DNA from: Hymenolepis diminuta
Taxonomy: Eukaryota; Platyhelminthes; Cestoda; Cyclophyllidea; Hymenolepididae
Assembly: GCA_900708905.1 (NCBI GenBank)
Contig: CAADRB010000052.1
Location: 110,423 to 174,422 of the forward strand
Reading direction: 5' to 3'
DNA length: 64,000 bases
Below the pieces are notes generated by a model, which saw nothing but the letters and a program-made list of their open reading frames with translations, made no database searches and had not been told where the DNA came from. Made by a program: the position numbers and the translations under genes. The first letter of the stretch is position 1. Every line of letters begins with the position of its first letter. Positions 1 through 12,600 of the stretch are shown here, piece by piece.

Positions 1-3000
1 ACTTTGACTACTTTTGTACGACGCTTGTCCTGCATGAATTCTATATTTTTATGGATGGTTGTGTAATTGGACTGTTAGAATACCACTAGGCGTTGTCATC
101 CTCGGACATTATTTTTTTTGAAGCAACAAACTAGAGTTCCCACTTAGAGTTACTATTGACCGCGGTAATACCGAAAAATGTAACAATTTTAATTGTGAGA
201 GGCAACCGAAATCAGCTAGCATAAAATCTAATTAGTGATGGAGGAGAGTGGATCAAAGAGGTACAGATACTTCAAGGAATCAAAGAGGCTCAATTTGAAT
301 TGTGCACTATGTACTAATGGGTGGTTCACGTCCCAAAATTCAAACTTCATGATTCGTCTTCCGGATTGCAGAAAATGGTTGTTTACGATGTCCAGTGCTT
401 ACTAATAGGCTAACTTAATTAAGAAGAGTCGATCTTGCTGCTTCAATTCTCTTTTTCATTCGGAGCTGAGAGGGCAAAATGCTTTCCCATGATATTACGC
501 AGTTTTCAGTTTTAATACAGCAGATATGAAAAAGCTAATACTTATACCACGGTAGCTCAGTCAATTTCGAGCCTCACTAGTCTCCCATCTTCCACCAAGA
601 GGTGACATTTTTAGTGAATAATTGAGCTGGAGAAACTGTGATCTACAAGGTCTCTACCGAATCCGAGGTCATGAATATGATGAGTCATGAATTATTCTCC
701 AAAGTAGTTCACAAAAGTTGGAACTCAATAATAACAAAGAATTAACTTAATGGAAGGTTTTTACTCCAAAAATTCTACTAGACCTTACCTTTTGGTACAT
801 TTTAACTAGTATGCTATCTTTATGACCACTTGGCAATTTATTGTTAATTCTTACGGAATAAAATTGTTCTTTTTACTCCTCACCCCCAACAAAAGTTGTT
901 TATTAATACGTTTGAATACTGGATCCACTTTAAATCCCTTCCAAGGTCATCTAGTCTTTGGTGCAACGGTCGAGTCAGCGATTGCGCTGGGTATCCGGGG
1001 TTTCGGGATTTCAAGGTGGAGTTGAATCTACGTTGGATCCGTTTGTGGTTTAAAAGCTGAAGCTGTGTACCGAAAAGGAAGATTTTTGTAATGCTTCACC
1101 CTGGTTTAGACAGCAACATGGGGCGTCCTCTGGTATAGGAACTGTAAGGGGTTAATACACCCTTTCATCATCTCCTTTTGACACGAGAATTTTCGTTCAA
1201 ATTTTCGACAGGTTGATGGTCCAGACTATTGAGATTAAGTGAAGAGTGTAAAATTGAGTTATTTAGACCACTCAAAAGTCCTCATATGGAGTAAAAGAGA
1301 ACTGCGTGACGTTTCTGAATGCAATAACTTTTTGAATATTCATCAACCGGGAATAGAAAGGAGATTTTTTGGACGGTTCCAGCATAATTGAGGTCAGTGT
1401 GACACCAAGTAAAGTCAGTTTGAAAGCAGTTACGATCCTAATGCTATGGAAGTGCAGCCTCCCCTGCATTTTATGCAGCCACTTTGATACTGTACCATTT
1501 GCGAGAGAAATGGGTCTAGCAAGAAGCATTCCTCTGGATACTTGCATTTATTATTCATCAATGGTGACTGCTTTGGACCGGAAATGAGCTTCGGTCTAGT
1601 TCAACTGTAGTTGCATTGATCAAGACATTCTAGAAATTTGATCATGGAGGGCGTTGTATGAGTTCTGGTTGAAGCAAAAGTACAGTAACCTTCTCTATGT
1701 TCCTTTAGGCGGCATATCTCATTTTTCAGGTGATCAAGTCGACTAGATACCGGGATGGATTATTACTTGGACACGTTAGGCCCGGAGACATGTCGTCATG
1801 AAACGACGTTAGCCATAAGAGATTTCACAGTATGCATGTGATTCGCTACGTTAACACTATCGCTGACTGATGGGTTCAATTTCAATTCATCAGTGACTGT
1901 CTGAACTAGAACTGCAGTAAGAATCACTTTAACGGAGACAGATACAACCGGAAATTGAGTAAAATTTGAAAAAATTTTGGCCTCAATTTTGTGGATAAGT
2001 TCCTCAATAATTGTGTAAAAATTTAAGGAATCCACTCTTTGTTGAGAAGCCAAAGACCCTTTTGCTTTCGGCATCACAAAATTGGCAGAGGTGGCAGACA
2101 ATATGTTCTCGCCACTACTTATAACTTAATTAGCCTAAAAAAAGCCACAATTCAGTGACATTTCGCAATTATCCTGATGGGAGGCTTCTGCCTCAAAATT
2201 CAGCGCACTTTAACAAATATGCAAATTTTAGGAATAATTTACAATAAATTGTTTACTGAATTTTCCTTGGATGAAAATGATGCATTTCCACCCAACACGA
2301 TGCTGACTGGTACAAATGGCCAACCGTATTGGCTAATTCTGGTCAGTGGGAGGGTTGTTAGACTCTAGATTTCTCATAAGAGCAAATTTCGAATGTCTTC
2401 TCTTTATTAAAGCATTAAAAGCACGCATATTTGTTTATCCAGCCCGGAAATATTAACTGGTACGTAAAATACTGAAATGCAGGACGATGGAAGCTCTTCT
2501 GCAGCGTCGGAATAGGAAAAGTAAAATATTCTGCTTGAATATTACTAAAATCCCTCGATTCTCCATACCACTACTCTTTTATTTCCGATGAAATGAAGTC
2601 GACCGATTATCTTGAATTTCACGTAGTATCTATTTTCATGCTCTTTCGAAACCTCTGACGAAGTACGAACTGATGCACATTAGACAAAGTTGGGACAGTT
2701 TATTTGAATATGAAAAGTCACTTTTCATTTGGATAAGTAAAATCGTACACGCTTAATTTTCTTTTAAAAATAAACAAAATTCTTGCGTGTTGGAGATTCA
2801 TGATAAACTAAAAATTTTTCTTTTTTTGGTAGGATAGAAAAAGTCGATTTGGGGACCTGATTAGTTAAGAAATTAGGAATCTGACATTCTGATATTCAAA
2901 AAATCCTCTAACCGTCGTAAATATTTGGGCAAATCAAATGGAAGACATTGATAGATTGCAGAAACGGTTTAGTAAAACAAGGAAGTATATTTCCGAAATA

Positions 3001-3460
3001 TCAAATTAGGACAAGGTGAGAAAAAGGCTTCGAATTCTCAAAAATCTCTTTGAGTTCTCTGCCTTCTTGTTGTTTCCAATTCTTTCGAATCAAAATCGTC
3101 ACCTAATAATGAATGAGTAGCTACCTATCAGCTGTTAGTCAATTTGAAAAGTTGTAAGATTAATTATCGAGGCCTTTTTCTTTCTGAAGTTGAAGGAAAC
3201 CAAAAACCTGCGTGACCTTGGAATGTATGTTAGGGCTAATATATCGCTTACTCTCTATAGAAAAACCGAGAGTATACGAATGCTAGTGAGAATTGGAGGG
3301 AAAACAGTCTCCAACTTTGGAACATACTGAAAAAGGATTCAATTAATTGGAGCTTATTGGTCATAAAATGCATACAATGAAAAATACAATAAATAAAGAG
3401 GCCGTGGAAATGTGAAGGAGTAGGCAAATAAAAAAAATAAAAATAATATGTATTCATTAC
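1..3460. other. Non-coding stretch, downstream intron of the SLC4A11-like gene plus repeats
   Basis: No exon was recognised. The minus-strand gene exits its 3461-3655 exon through a GTAATG donor into this stretch, so it is probably intron up to the window edge. The next expected segment, the start of the SLC4 membrane domain, was looked for and not found. A dispersed repeat (family A) occupies roughly 229-410. A minus-strand open frame at 1796-2101 has no recognisable motif. Confidence 0.6.
229..410 (+). repeat. Dispersed repeat family A, copy 1
   Basis: This block resembles blocks near 28910-29110 and 38622-38835. Shared signposts in order are a purine-rich 'gga-tc-aaag-ga' segment, a 'ggtggttcacg' segment, a 'aaattcaaacttcatgattcg' type segment, a 'ggattgca' segment and 'tccagtgcttactaat'. 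The copies are diverged, so the family is old. No coding capacity is visible; the type of element is not known. Confidence 0.7.
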
Positions 3461-3655
3461 CGATTCAAAGCAGTCATCAATGATGTCATCAATTCGCTGT
3501 TGAGCTTGCTTCTCCTCAAGTTCATGAGCTCGAGCACATAGGAGGGCCTTTACTTCTTCCTCGTTCTGAGCAAAAATCAATTGGCGTCGAAATTCAAGAT
3601 CGGAGAGAATGGTTGCGAATGTCCGTCCTAATTCAATGTCGGATTTTGTCTTTTT
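3461..3655 (-). CDS. SLC4A11: SLC4A11-like exon: end of cytoplasmic domain
   Basis: A 195-nt exon, phase 0 at both ends, between a TATAG acceptor and a GTAATG donor. It encodes 65 residues with KKTKSDIELGRTFATILSD followed by LEFRRQLIFAQNEEEVKALL. This matches the human segment with ELARTFATMFSD-like and FRQKLLETRTEEEFKEAL-like sequence in position and spacing. The remaining residues are a charged, probably helical stretch (EEKQAQQRIDDIIDD) that leads toward the membrane domain. The join to the upstream exon reads SPQKE-KKTKSD, as expected for the family. Confidence 0.93.
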
Positions 3656-6600
3656 CTATAAAAAAGAATGAGAGTGTCTCTCTAAATTTCAATTCTGAAG
3701 CTTTCCAATTAAAAATGCAGTTTATATGGAATCGAGGAGATCCAGCTGAACTTCCTGGGCGTAAATAAAGTTTTGAAGGGGAGATGTAATTTTCGCATCC
3801 TTCAGATATCAGAACCTGTGCATAATTCCAGTGGATTGGGTAATAATAAAACACCATTCCGGATTGATAAAAGTCGCACTTGATATATCCTACTGTTGAA
3901 AAAGCGACTTAAATATCGAGACATGCTAATCCTAGTGTCCGAGAAGCCGTCGTAGACTTGAGTCACACAATTGCCCATAAATAGATAGTTAATAACCGGG
4001 TGAGACCTGATCAAATCTCTTCCAATCCTGGCAAATGATCACTGAAATAAATTCCAACTTGAAATGGTGGATACTGGCAAACGAGATTCGCTAAACTGAT
4101 GTAAGCGAAATGTATATGTCTGCTAAAGTTTCAATGAACTCAAGATTTAGATCATCGGTCCTATTTGACCTTTCTCTTTCACTAGTGTGGGAAATCAAGA
4201 CAACCGGAGATTGTTTGGCATAACCTTAAGTAAAAATTACGATGCTTTCGCATGACAAGATCCAATTTAACATTCCTTCTGTATCTGAAATATCGTTACT
4301 TTCCAGACGAGTAGAAAAGCAGCCTTGAACTTTATAAAAGCGATTCTATATCAAACTCCCAGAAGACCCAGTTTGTTCACTTTTTTGTAGCATTGGAGAA
4401 AGAAAGAACAAGAAGTTCAGTAATTTCGTATTCTCAACTACAATTTTTACCACAATTCGAGCAGAATTGGAGAAAATTCATTAAAAATTTCCTTTTTCTG
4501 AGTTCATCTTGATGACGGTTGAAATATCTGGTGCTTCTGAAACATACCTATCAAGTGGGAAAGCTTCCTTCATGGGCGTTTTTGCCCCAATAATATAAAG
4601 ACTATATTAAGACCACCGATTTCTAGAAAAATCTCTCTCCAACTTGTACCATGCTTCTGTAATTTTACGAGCATGGCATCAGGTATTTGGACGTTCAATT
4701 TACTGTAAAATCTCGCAACTTTTCTGCTGACTTTTTATTTCTTACAGTTCAAGTTATGACAGGTAGAGCTTATTCTTTTCGGCAACTGCTCGGCGCATTT
4801 TAAAATAAAATGTTAGGATTTTTAAGTGATCTTGTGTTTTATGAATTTCTAAAAAAAGTTACATATTTACTAGTTTAAATTAACTCAAATTCTTGCCAGA
4901 TTTAAATTTCCTGATTCACCGGAATTAAGAAAACTGATCTTAATTGAAAATCGATCAGGATTTAGTAATCGAATGCAACGACGCAGGGCTTTTAAAATTG
5001 TGTATCCACTTTATGGTTATACTTAGAATATAATACATGAGTCTTTTATTTGGAAGTAACTATCATCGCACACTGTTTAAAAATTTGTCTCCAAAATCGT
5101 TTAACCGGATTTGCAGAGACAGGAGTCGATAGGTTAAGCGAAATGGCCAACCATTCTGGCTGATATCAGGGGCTTCATAACTGGATTTTCCCATCAGGTA
5201 GGCTCTTTGATGCAATTGCTCTGCTCAGAATGAGGGTTGGAAAATACTCCCATAAGTAGACTTGGAAGTTATCATTTTAAATCCCCAAGTTTTCCAAACC
5301 AAGAACTGTTTTGAATATTGGTTGTTTATGATATATTGATGGTCCAGATAGAGTACAACCTTTCTGATCCGCAAATACCACTTCATTGTCCGCCAGTCTT
5401 GCATTTTATTCTAATTTTGACCCCAAACTCATTAACTGACCTCAATGTTAGTCGGCTCTCTGTTTACATTTCATTGTACACAATAACACAGTCCCCTTCC
5501 GTACTAACTCAATAATCTCGTGTCGATTAGGGCGGCAGACGCGGTGGAATTGAGAAGGAGTTTTCTCCTTAATCCCAGCTTTTATGGATTGTTGCTTAAA
5601 ACTGTGAACATCCCAGTAGGTAGTGCCACAACGGCATAGTAAGCTTCCACTCAGTAGTATTGGAGCAGCAGAAACTTTAAATCATCATGTACGTTAATAT
5701 AAATTATATTTTGGGAATTTAATTAATTATCCCTAACCTCTTCCGATTAGAAGAAAATATAAAATTAATTACGTGAAAACATTGAATATTTATAGAAAAT
5801 TTTGAATGAAATGGAGGGAGAAAGAGAGGGAAGTAATGCTTGCCTACCTCCTTTTGAGGACTGATGACGAGAAGAATAATTTGTGTTCCCTCGTTGGAGC
5901 GTCCGAGATTCACCGGGTACGCAAGTCTGGCCAGAGCCAAGTAGCGTTTTTGAATGTGTTTCAGACTGCAACTGGAACAAGAAATTTCCCACTTTAAATA
6001 GAAATTATATGACTAAAGTGAATAATGTAGGTAATGAATAAATTGATAGTGATTTATTATGGAATCGCAAAAAAATTTTCATTAAAATTATAAAATTCAT
6101 TTTTACCCTTATTCTGTTATATTTTGTTCATTTCGAACACATTTTGTGGGGATCTAGTTGAAGCTATAAAATCGGAGAAATACACTTCAATAGGACGAAT
6201 TAATTAAGTAATTGCAGACAATCTAACGGGAACGACGTTTCAATGGTTAGGACCGACGAAACCGGACATTCAGGTCCCTATGAATGTCCCAATGAAAGGG
6301 ATCATTTCAAACTACCAGCAGAAGTATGGTTTAATATTCAATTAGATTCTGGCCAATAGGACTTTATTACCTTTCAAACTTTCAAAATTTAGACATATCG
6401 AAATTAACTCGTTCACATATCCTGGCGCGAGATAAGCATTCAGACTCAGATGCATCTGAAGGATGAGTCCCTTCTTCTCTGAAATATTTATCTTACGTCA
6501 TCTCTAATCATCACCAAAATTTGATTATCTCGTCCTTATAGTAATGTCTTTAAACTTTTGACCTTTCCTGCCACCCAAGCACTCTATAGACAAACATCGT

Positions 6601-9600
6601 ATGTTTTCAACTGGCCTATTTTCATCGAACGGAAGAGCTAAGCATTACCTCGGGCGATAGTAGCAGACACCGATTCGTCGGCTTTGTTATTGACCAGTCC
6701 TGTCTGCACTGTCCCATCCTTTTCCTACAATCGTCCCGACCAATTAAAGCACGCGTACGATTATATCCTTATGTGTGTCCTCACCCGAAGTGTCGGTTAT
6801 AACCAGCCTTCCCTTAGACACACACACACCAAGGGACCCCAGCTCATCCAACGCATCTTCCACAGCTCAATCCTTCTCCTCCAATTCTCTATTTTCCCTT
6901 GAGACTCTTTACTGAGCTTTGTACAATACATCCTGGTCTACGCAATCCTTGGTTTTCTTCTTTCTTTTGCTGTTAGCTATCTACCGCTACACATCAATCA
7001 CCGCATGAGCTCACAAATGCTCAAATTGTAAATTTTTAATTTGAAATTTACTCTTTTCCCATCCGAATTAGGTTTTTATTGACAGGTCTTCGAAAATGAC
7101 ATATTTGAGCCAAAATCTCCACAAATTCTCCAGACTCGTGCGTCATTTCATAAGAAAGGCATCCAAACCTTTTCAAGCATAGAATCAGCTACAGAATAGA
7201 TCATTAATATAGTATCGTAAAGTTGAGTACAATTCTGCCTTTACTTCTCAGATCGAGAGAAGTCTCAAACGAATGGGATTTTACTCGGTTTATTCACAAC
7301 TGCCACCGGATTTCAATGTTGAAGTGTCAAAAATCGAATTAAAACACATTAGCATTGATAATTAATAGGCTTTGAGGATGGAATTTCGGTCTTTACCTAC
7401 CACAACGATGTCTATATAACCATGGAATTTAGGGCCTATTACAGCGGCACATTAACAGGCAACGTGCAATACACCCAGCAACGGGTGTTATGCTGGTTTC
7501 GTAATAAAAGTCATCCGTAGAGTGGAGGATAATTGATAACGTGATAATAGGAGATAAAACCCACTATTTCCAGAGTTGGTAAGAGTTTCCACATTTTGAC
7601 AAGGGTGCCTCGCCATCTGATACAAAAGTAAGGCAAATGACAGGCGTAATTTACCTATTAATATGTATCTCAGTTTTTGTGGTAATTTAAAATAAATACC
7701 ACCTGTATTAAAAATATTGACTCAAGAGAAGTTCATTCTATAATAAGCCAGAGAGAGGGTGATTTTATAGGCGGCCCCTTCTAACACCACCTACTTCTGG
7801 ATCTCATAGTGTCCACTTACATATCCGGACGGTTCAGCGTATTTATAACGATACATATTGGATTCGGTCGGTGGATATTCTTAGCCTTTCCTACTAAGGC
7901 AAAGTAGGGGAGAAAAAATTGATTTTACAACTCCTACTCCTTCTTATTATTCCATAATATTAGATGTCAAGGTCAAAATATTTTTCGAGTTGACTCACTT
8001 ACACGGGTAGGGTAACATTGTTAAAAGACAAGGTACCAGATTTTAAAGTGCTCTAGTTTAAGTGATTGTGAAAATGAGCATTTTATTAACAGCTAAAAAT
8101 TGACTTACAGGGCACAAATCCAGCTTTGATCCGTTGTTATGCCTTCATTTTCTTGAAAAGAGACCGACTTTATCGTCTTGCTGAGACGTCTATCTAAAAT
8201 TGAAAGAAAGGTTGCTAAATACCATTTTGGAAATAAGTTTTTACCTTTAAACAAAATTCACTGAGCTCATAATGTCAGAATTCGACATTGTTTTCTTACT
8301 ACTGAAAAGGGCAATAAGTAACCGAATGACTCTTTACAAAAAATGATTTCGTTCTCAAAATTACAAATATTTTTTCTAAATATTCGAAATTTTATTAATC
8401 AGTTTGATTAATTTTAAGGTGTCGGGACATATTGTCAAAATGAAAAATTCAACCTTCTTGAGGGCTTTCAAATGGGTGTCATTCATTCCTTAAACAATCA
8501 ATACATAATTTCTACTTTCAATAAATTAAATGAAACTTTTTTTAAATTTCGAAAATTATGTCTTAAAGTATTTTAAAAATTAATAAAAGATAAAAGATAG
8601 ATGGATAAATTTAATTTTTCATACGTTCTTCAAGGTGAAATTTTGTTTAAATTGACATCGCGCAATTTAAAATTCAAAGCACTTTGAGTTGGCAAATGTT
8701 CACTCGATAAATCATTGAATTTTACCCATTCACCTTTGCCGAAGAATCAGATACCTCAAATGATAGTGAGACCGAAATTAAATTGCAACTCTTCTGGGTT
8801 TATCACGCCAAGTCAAGTTCAGATAGATCCCACATTTCTGATAAGGCTATGTTTTGGTGAAAGTAATAAAGACATCATTGATCTGCCGGAGATTAGGAAT
8901 TATTAACGTACGATGGAGAAAACCAGTTAGCCCACTTCTCCACGAAGCTTTAACTCACTTCACCGCGCGGCAGGAAAATGCGGTGACTTAAAATAGATAC
9001 TTTTATCAAAGAAAACACCGGAAACTGAAAAAGTGGCCTGATGAGTGGTTCCCTATGCTTCAGTTACATAATCAGAAGGAAGTCATAAAGAGTTAATCTC
9101 AACATTTTAAAGGTGGGACAAAATGATAGCCTTAGGTAATGGTTCTGCATGAGTAAAATGTTTACGCTTTCAAATTCGGTTCAAATGAGCACTTCAAGTA
9201 TCTGTAACTATTACTGAAATGCTGCAGAATAGTGAAATAAAATGGAAGTAGAAAATTTAGAGATGTCACTCTCATATTCTCTCAAAATCACTTAAATTAA
9301 ATTGTTTTCGGTTTCTGCCTTATCTCCATTACAAAGAAGGGGGAATAGTTTTTCTATGAGGTGGAGACAACAACTCACAAATCAGGGCGTTTGACTGCTA
9401 ATTAAGTTAATAAAAAAACAAAGTTTTCTCCTATTTTCAAATATAAACTTAACACTCGATTTTGCTCACTCACCTCTGAATACCTCGCCGAGTTAAATTT
9501 CAAAACAAAACCATTATCTATAGGCATTATTTCTTTCCAAGCGACGAAAAACAAACAAAATCCTCAGTTTTTTCATTTTATACCTCGATCAGTGAGGTTA

Positions 9601-12600
9601 TTATCTGATCTTTTCCAGATATGATGAAAGGAATGTCCACCAGTTCTATTTAAACGCAGCTCTTTCAAGCCTTTTTTCGTTTTCAAAAAATAGAGGCTAA
9701 CAGCAGTGTTTCCGGGAGTGGCTTCGTAAAACTGAACAAAATGAACAAATGGGAAACAAAACTGTATACTAATTTATCAATTTTCGGAAATAAAAATTCA
9801 TTTCACGAAGATTTCTAGAAAATTTCAGTTTTCACTCTTCAATCTCAGGGGGAAATCGTCGTGAGATAGGAAGGCTTCAACCGCTCTCTTGTTACTTATA
9901 ATATAAAAGAAGCAAATTTATTGAATTCTTTAAAAATGAAACAAAGAAAGCGTGATGATTGGCTTTTTTCATTTGAAATTTTAAAACTTCAATAATAAGT
10001 TAACTTAATTTTAATTCTTATGATGTTTGCCGGTCTTCCTCAACGTGTCTTCTGTTATTTGACTGTTTATTTGAAAATTTTTGCGAAATGAATTGCTCAT
10101 TTTATTCAAAATCTGCATTAAATGTTGTTACTGGCTAAAATTTATAACTTTTATTAACACAAGAGTAAGTATTAATAATGGATTCATCCAGCATATCAAG
10201 AGTAATCAAACTCTCCGTCTAGCGAGAACAGTGAAGCATGAAGATGTCAACCAATCCCGGCGCTCCTGCCCTATCGCCGGGATGACTGATCCTCAAGCGC
10301 GATGTTTAAGAGGGTCAGTGTTGACAACAGATTCAGTGCGAACCTATCAAAAGATTGCTTGCAAATGCAACACCATCTGTTCTTACAAGATAGGGATGGA
10401 ATAGCCCCACCCTATTCCTCTCTCCTCTCTGAGGTGGCCAGGCATCTGCTTGTGCGACTAGCATATTCCATGCCACTGTTATTATTAATTAATAAATTTA
10501 TATTTGCACATTCATATTTTAATTTATTTCTTTGTGTTTAAATAAAGACGGGAATAAGAAGCATTTGTGGCACCGATAGGGCCTTATTTTAGCACATTAT
10601 TAGCAGATGATTGTGTGTGCTTCTTTGAAACAATCTCTCCCTCCCTCTTTCTCTCTCCTTAGTTTCTTTTTCTAACTCTTAACTTCTATTCAGGGAAGAG
10701 GCACTTTCAAATATTTCTAAAAAGATTCCTTTTTAACCCACCTAAAGTGGGTTAGGTAGGGCTTAGCTTACATCGCTCGACTTCTCTTTTCTTAGCTGTC
10801 AGCCGACGCTGAAAGGGAAGAGGACGAAGTCTTAAGTAATTATTTGATCTCTTGTTCCAGCTGTGCTCTTTTCAACTGAAAAAGAATATATTTAAATTTA
10901 CCAAAATTTTGAAAATCAATATTAATTTACATTTTTCACCAAGTAATTGAACCTCAACATTCAGGAAAAGCAGATCTACTTCGTTTAAGTTGCCTAATCG
11001 TCAAATAACAAAAGAATCCTCTATTACTTCTACTCCGCTTCAGCGAAATGGAAAGGGTTTGCTTTGTGTTAATAGTATCATTCTGCCTTCCTTATTGGAT
11101 ATAATTTTGCTCATGAACTTGGGGATCCAGTGATAAAGAATGAATAGCTGGAAGAAGTGAATTATTCCTCCAATGAGGATGCGCAAAGCTCTATGGCCCT
11201 GAAAACAGATTGAATAAGAACCTTGAAGTCCTCGATGCTAATAACTTCCTTTACCAACCTCTCTCCTAATTCAAACTTTATTGAGGCCACATTGAGATAA
11301 CCTGTGGTTACGGTGGGACTGAACTACAATTAATATCTAATAAATTTTTTACTAAAACTCTTGTTTAAAAACTGGAGGAAAACCATCACTTGATTACCGA
11401 GAGATCATAGAAAATGCTGACGAATGCATAATGCCTTCATGAGATAAGACAAAGTAACTTTGGATATGAAGCATTATTGGCGTCAAGTCAACGCAGACAA
11501 GAATTGAAATTCGCGGCAAGAACGGAAACCACTGTCTGAACTTGAAAACAAATGGATTAAAACAAGGACGTTTAAATGTGCTCTTTTCACTCAAAATTAA
11601 AACAAACGTTACAACCTAACATCAAAATGATGATGAATGTAAAATTATTTTTTTTGTCGTTCCAAATCATACGCATACTTAACGTTACTCTCGGGAGACT
11701 GCTCTTCTGCTTCGTTTTACACGATTTCTAGCATCTAAAATTCATTCCTCTCTACTTGGACAATTATTTTAGGAGATAAATTTGTTTTATTCATTGGTAG
11801 CTGTCGTGGACTTTATTGCATTTGAATTTATTGCCATCCAGGGTTTAATCATTATGCTGAAATCTTCAAAGTATCATATCGAGGTTTATCCGCTACTTTG
11901 CGCAAATTTCTTATCCCCTCGTCATTTCATTCTTCGCACAAATCCAAATTTGAATATACTTTATATATATTAACACAGAACTTGTTGTTATTTTTCATAA
12001 ATATTTATTTCAATTTACATCTTAAGTCGAATTTCTGTTGTGGCAGAAAGCATTTAAAGATCACGGCGAATTTGTTTAAATCTCCTACGGTTAGCCCAGA
12101 AGAATCGCGCGAAAATATATGGCCATTACAAATGAACCACCCAGAAATTGCATTTATAAATCTTAATATCAGCAGGGACCAAAGATTTTGGGTAAAATTT
12201 CAAATAATCTCCCCATTGATATACAAGTTGCCAGTTTAATAACTTCCAGACGTACAGGGGGAAATTTGTCATGTCTTAAGGGTGGAGAAATGGTTTATAC
12301 CACATTAAGAAAGTCCAAGTCCCCGGGAAATGGGGCTATCAGATCTGTTTCATGAAAGTGCTGAAAAATATCTTCAAAGGATAATTACAAGAAGGAACCA
12401 AGGATATTAAAAATCTCAGTTACTGTCACTAAAACGATTCCTGCTCTTTGAAATGAGAGATTTTCGCTAGAATATGATCAGTCTGTAAAGTTGTAATAAT
12501 TACAATACACGGGTAGGCAAAATCATTTCAATATCTTCGATATGGAGGAGTAAATGAGGAGAACTGGTGAGGGCTTGCAAACGCGTTGAGAATGAAAGAT

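Noticed and set aside
11898..12239. 113-codon open frame on the plus strand
   Set aside because: Composition is Phe/Leu/Asn/Ile-heavy as expected from AT-rich DNA, with no domain and no splice support; it lies in a transporter intron.
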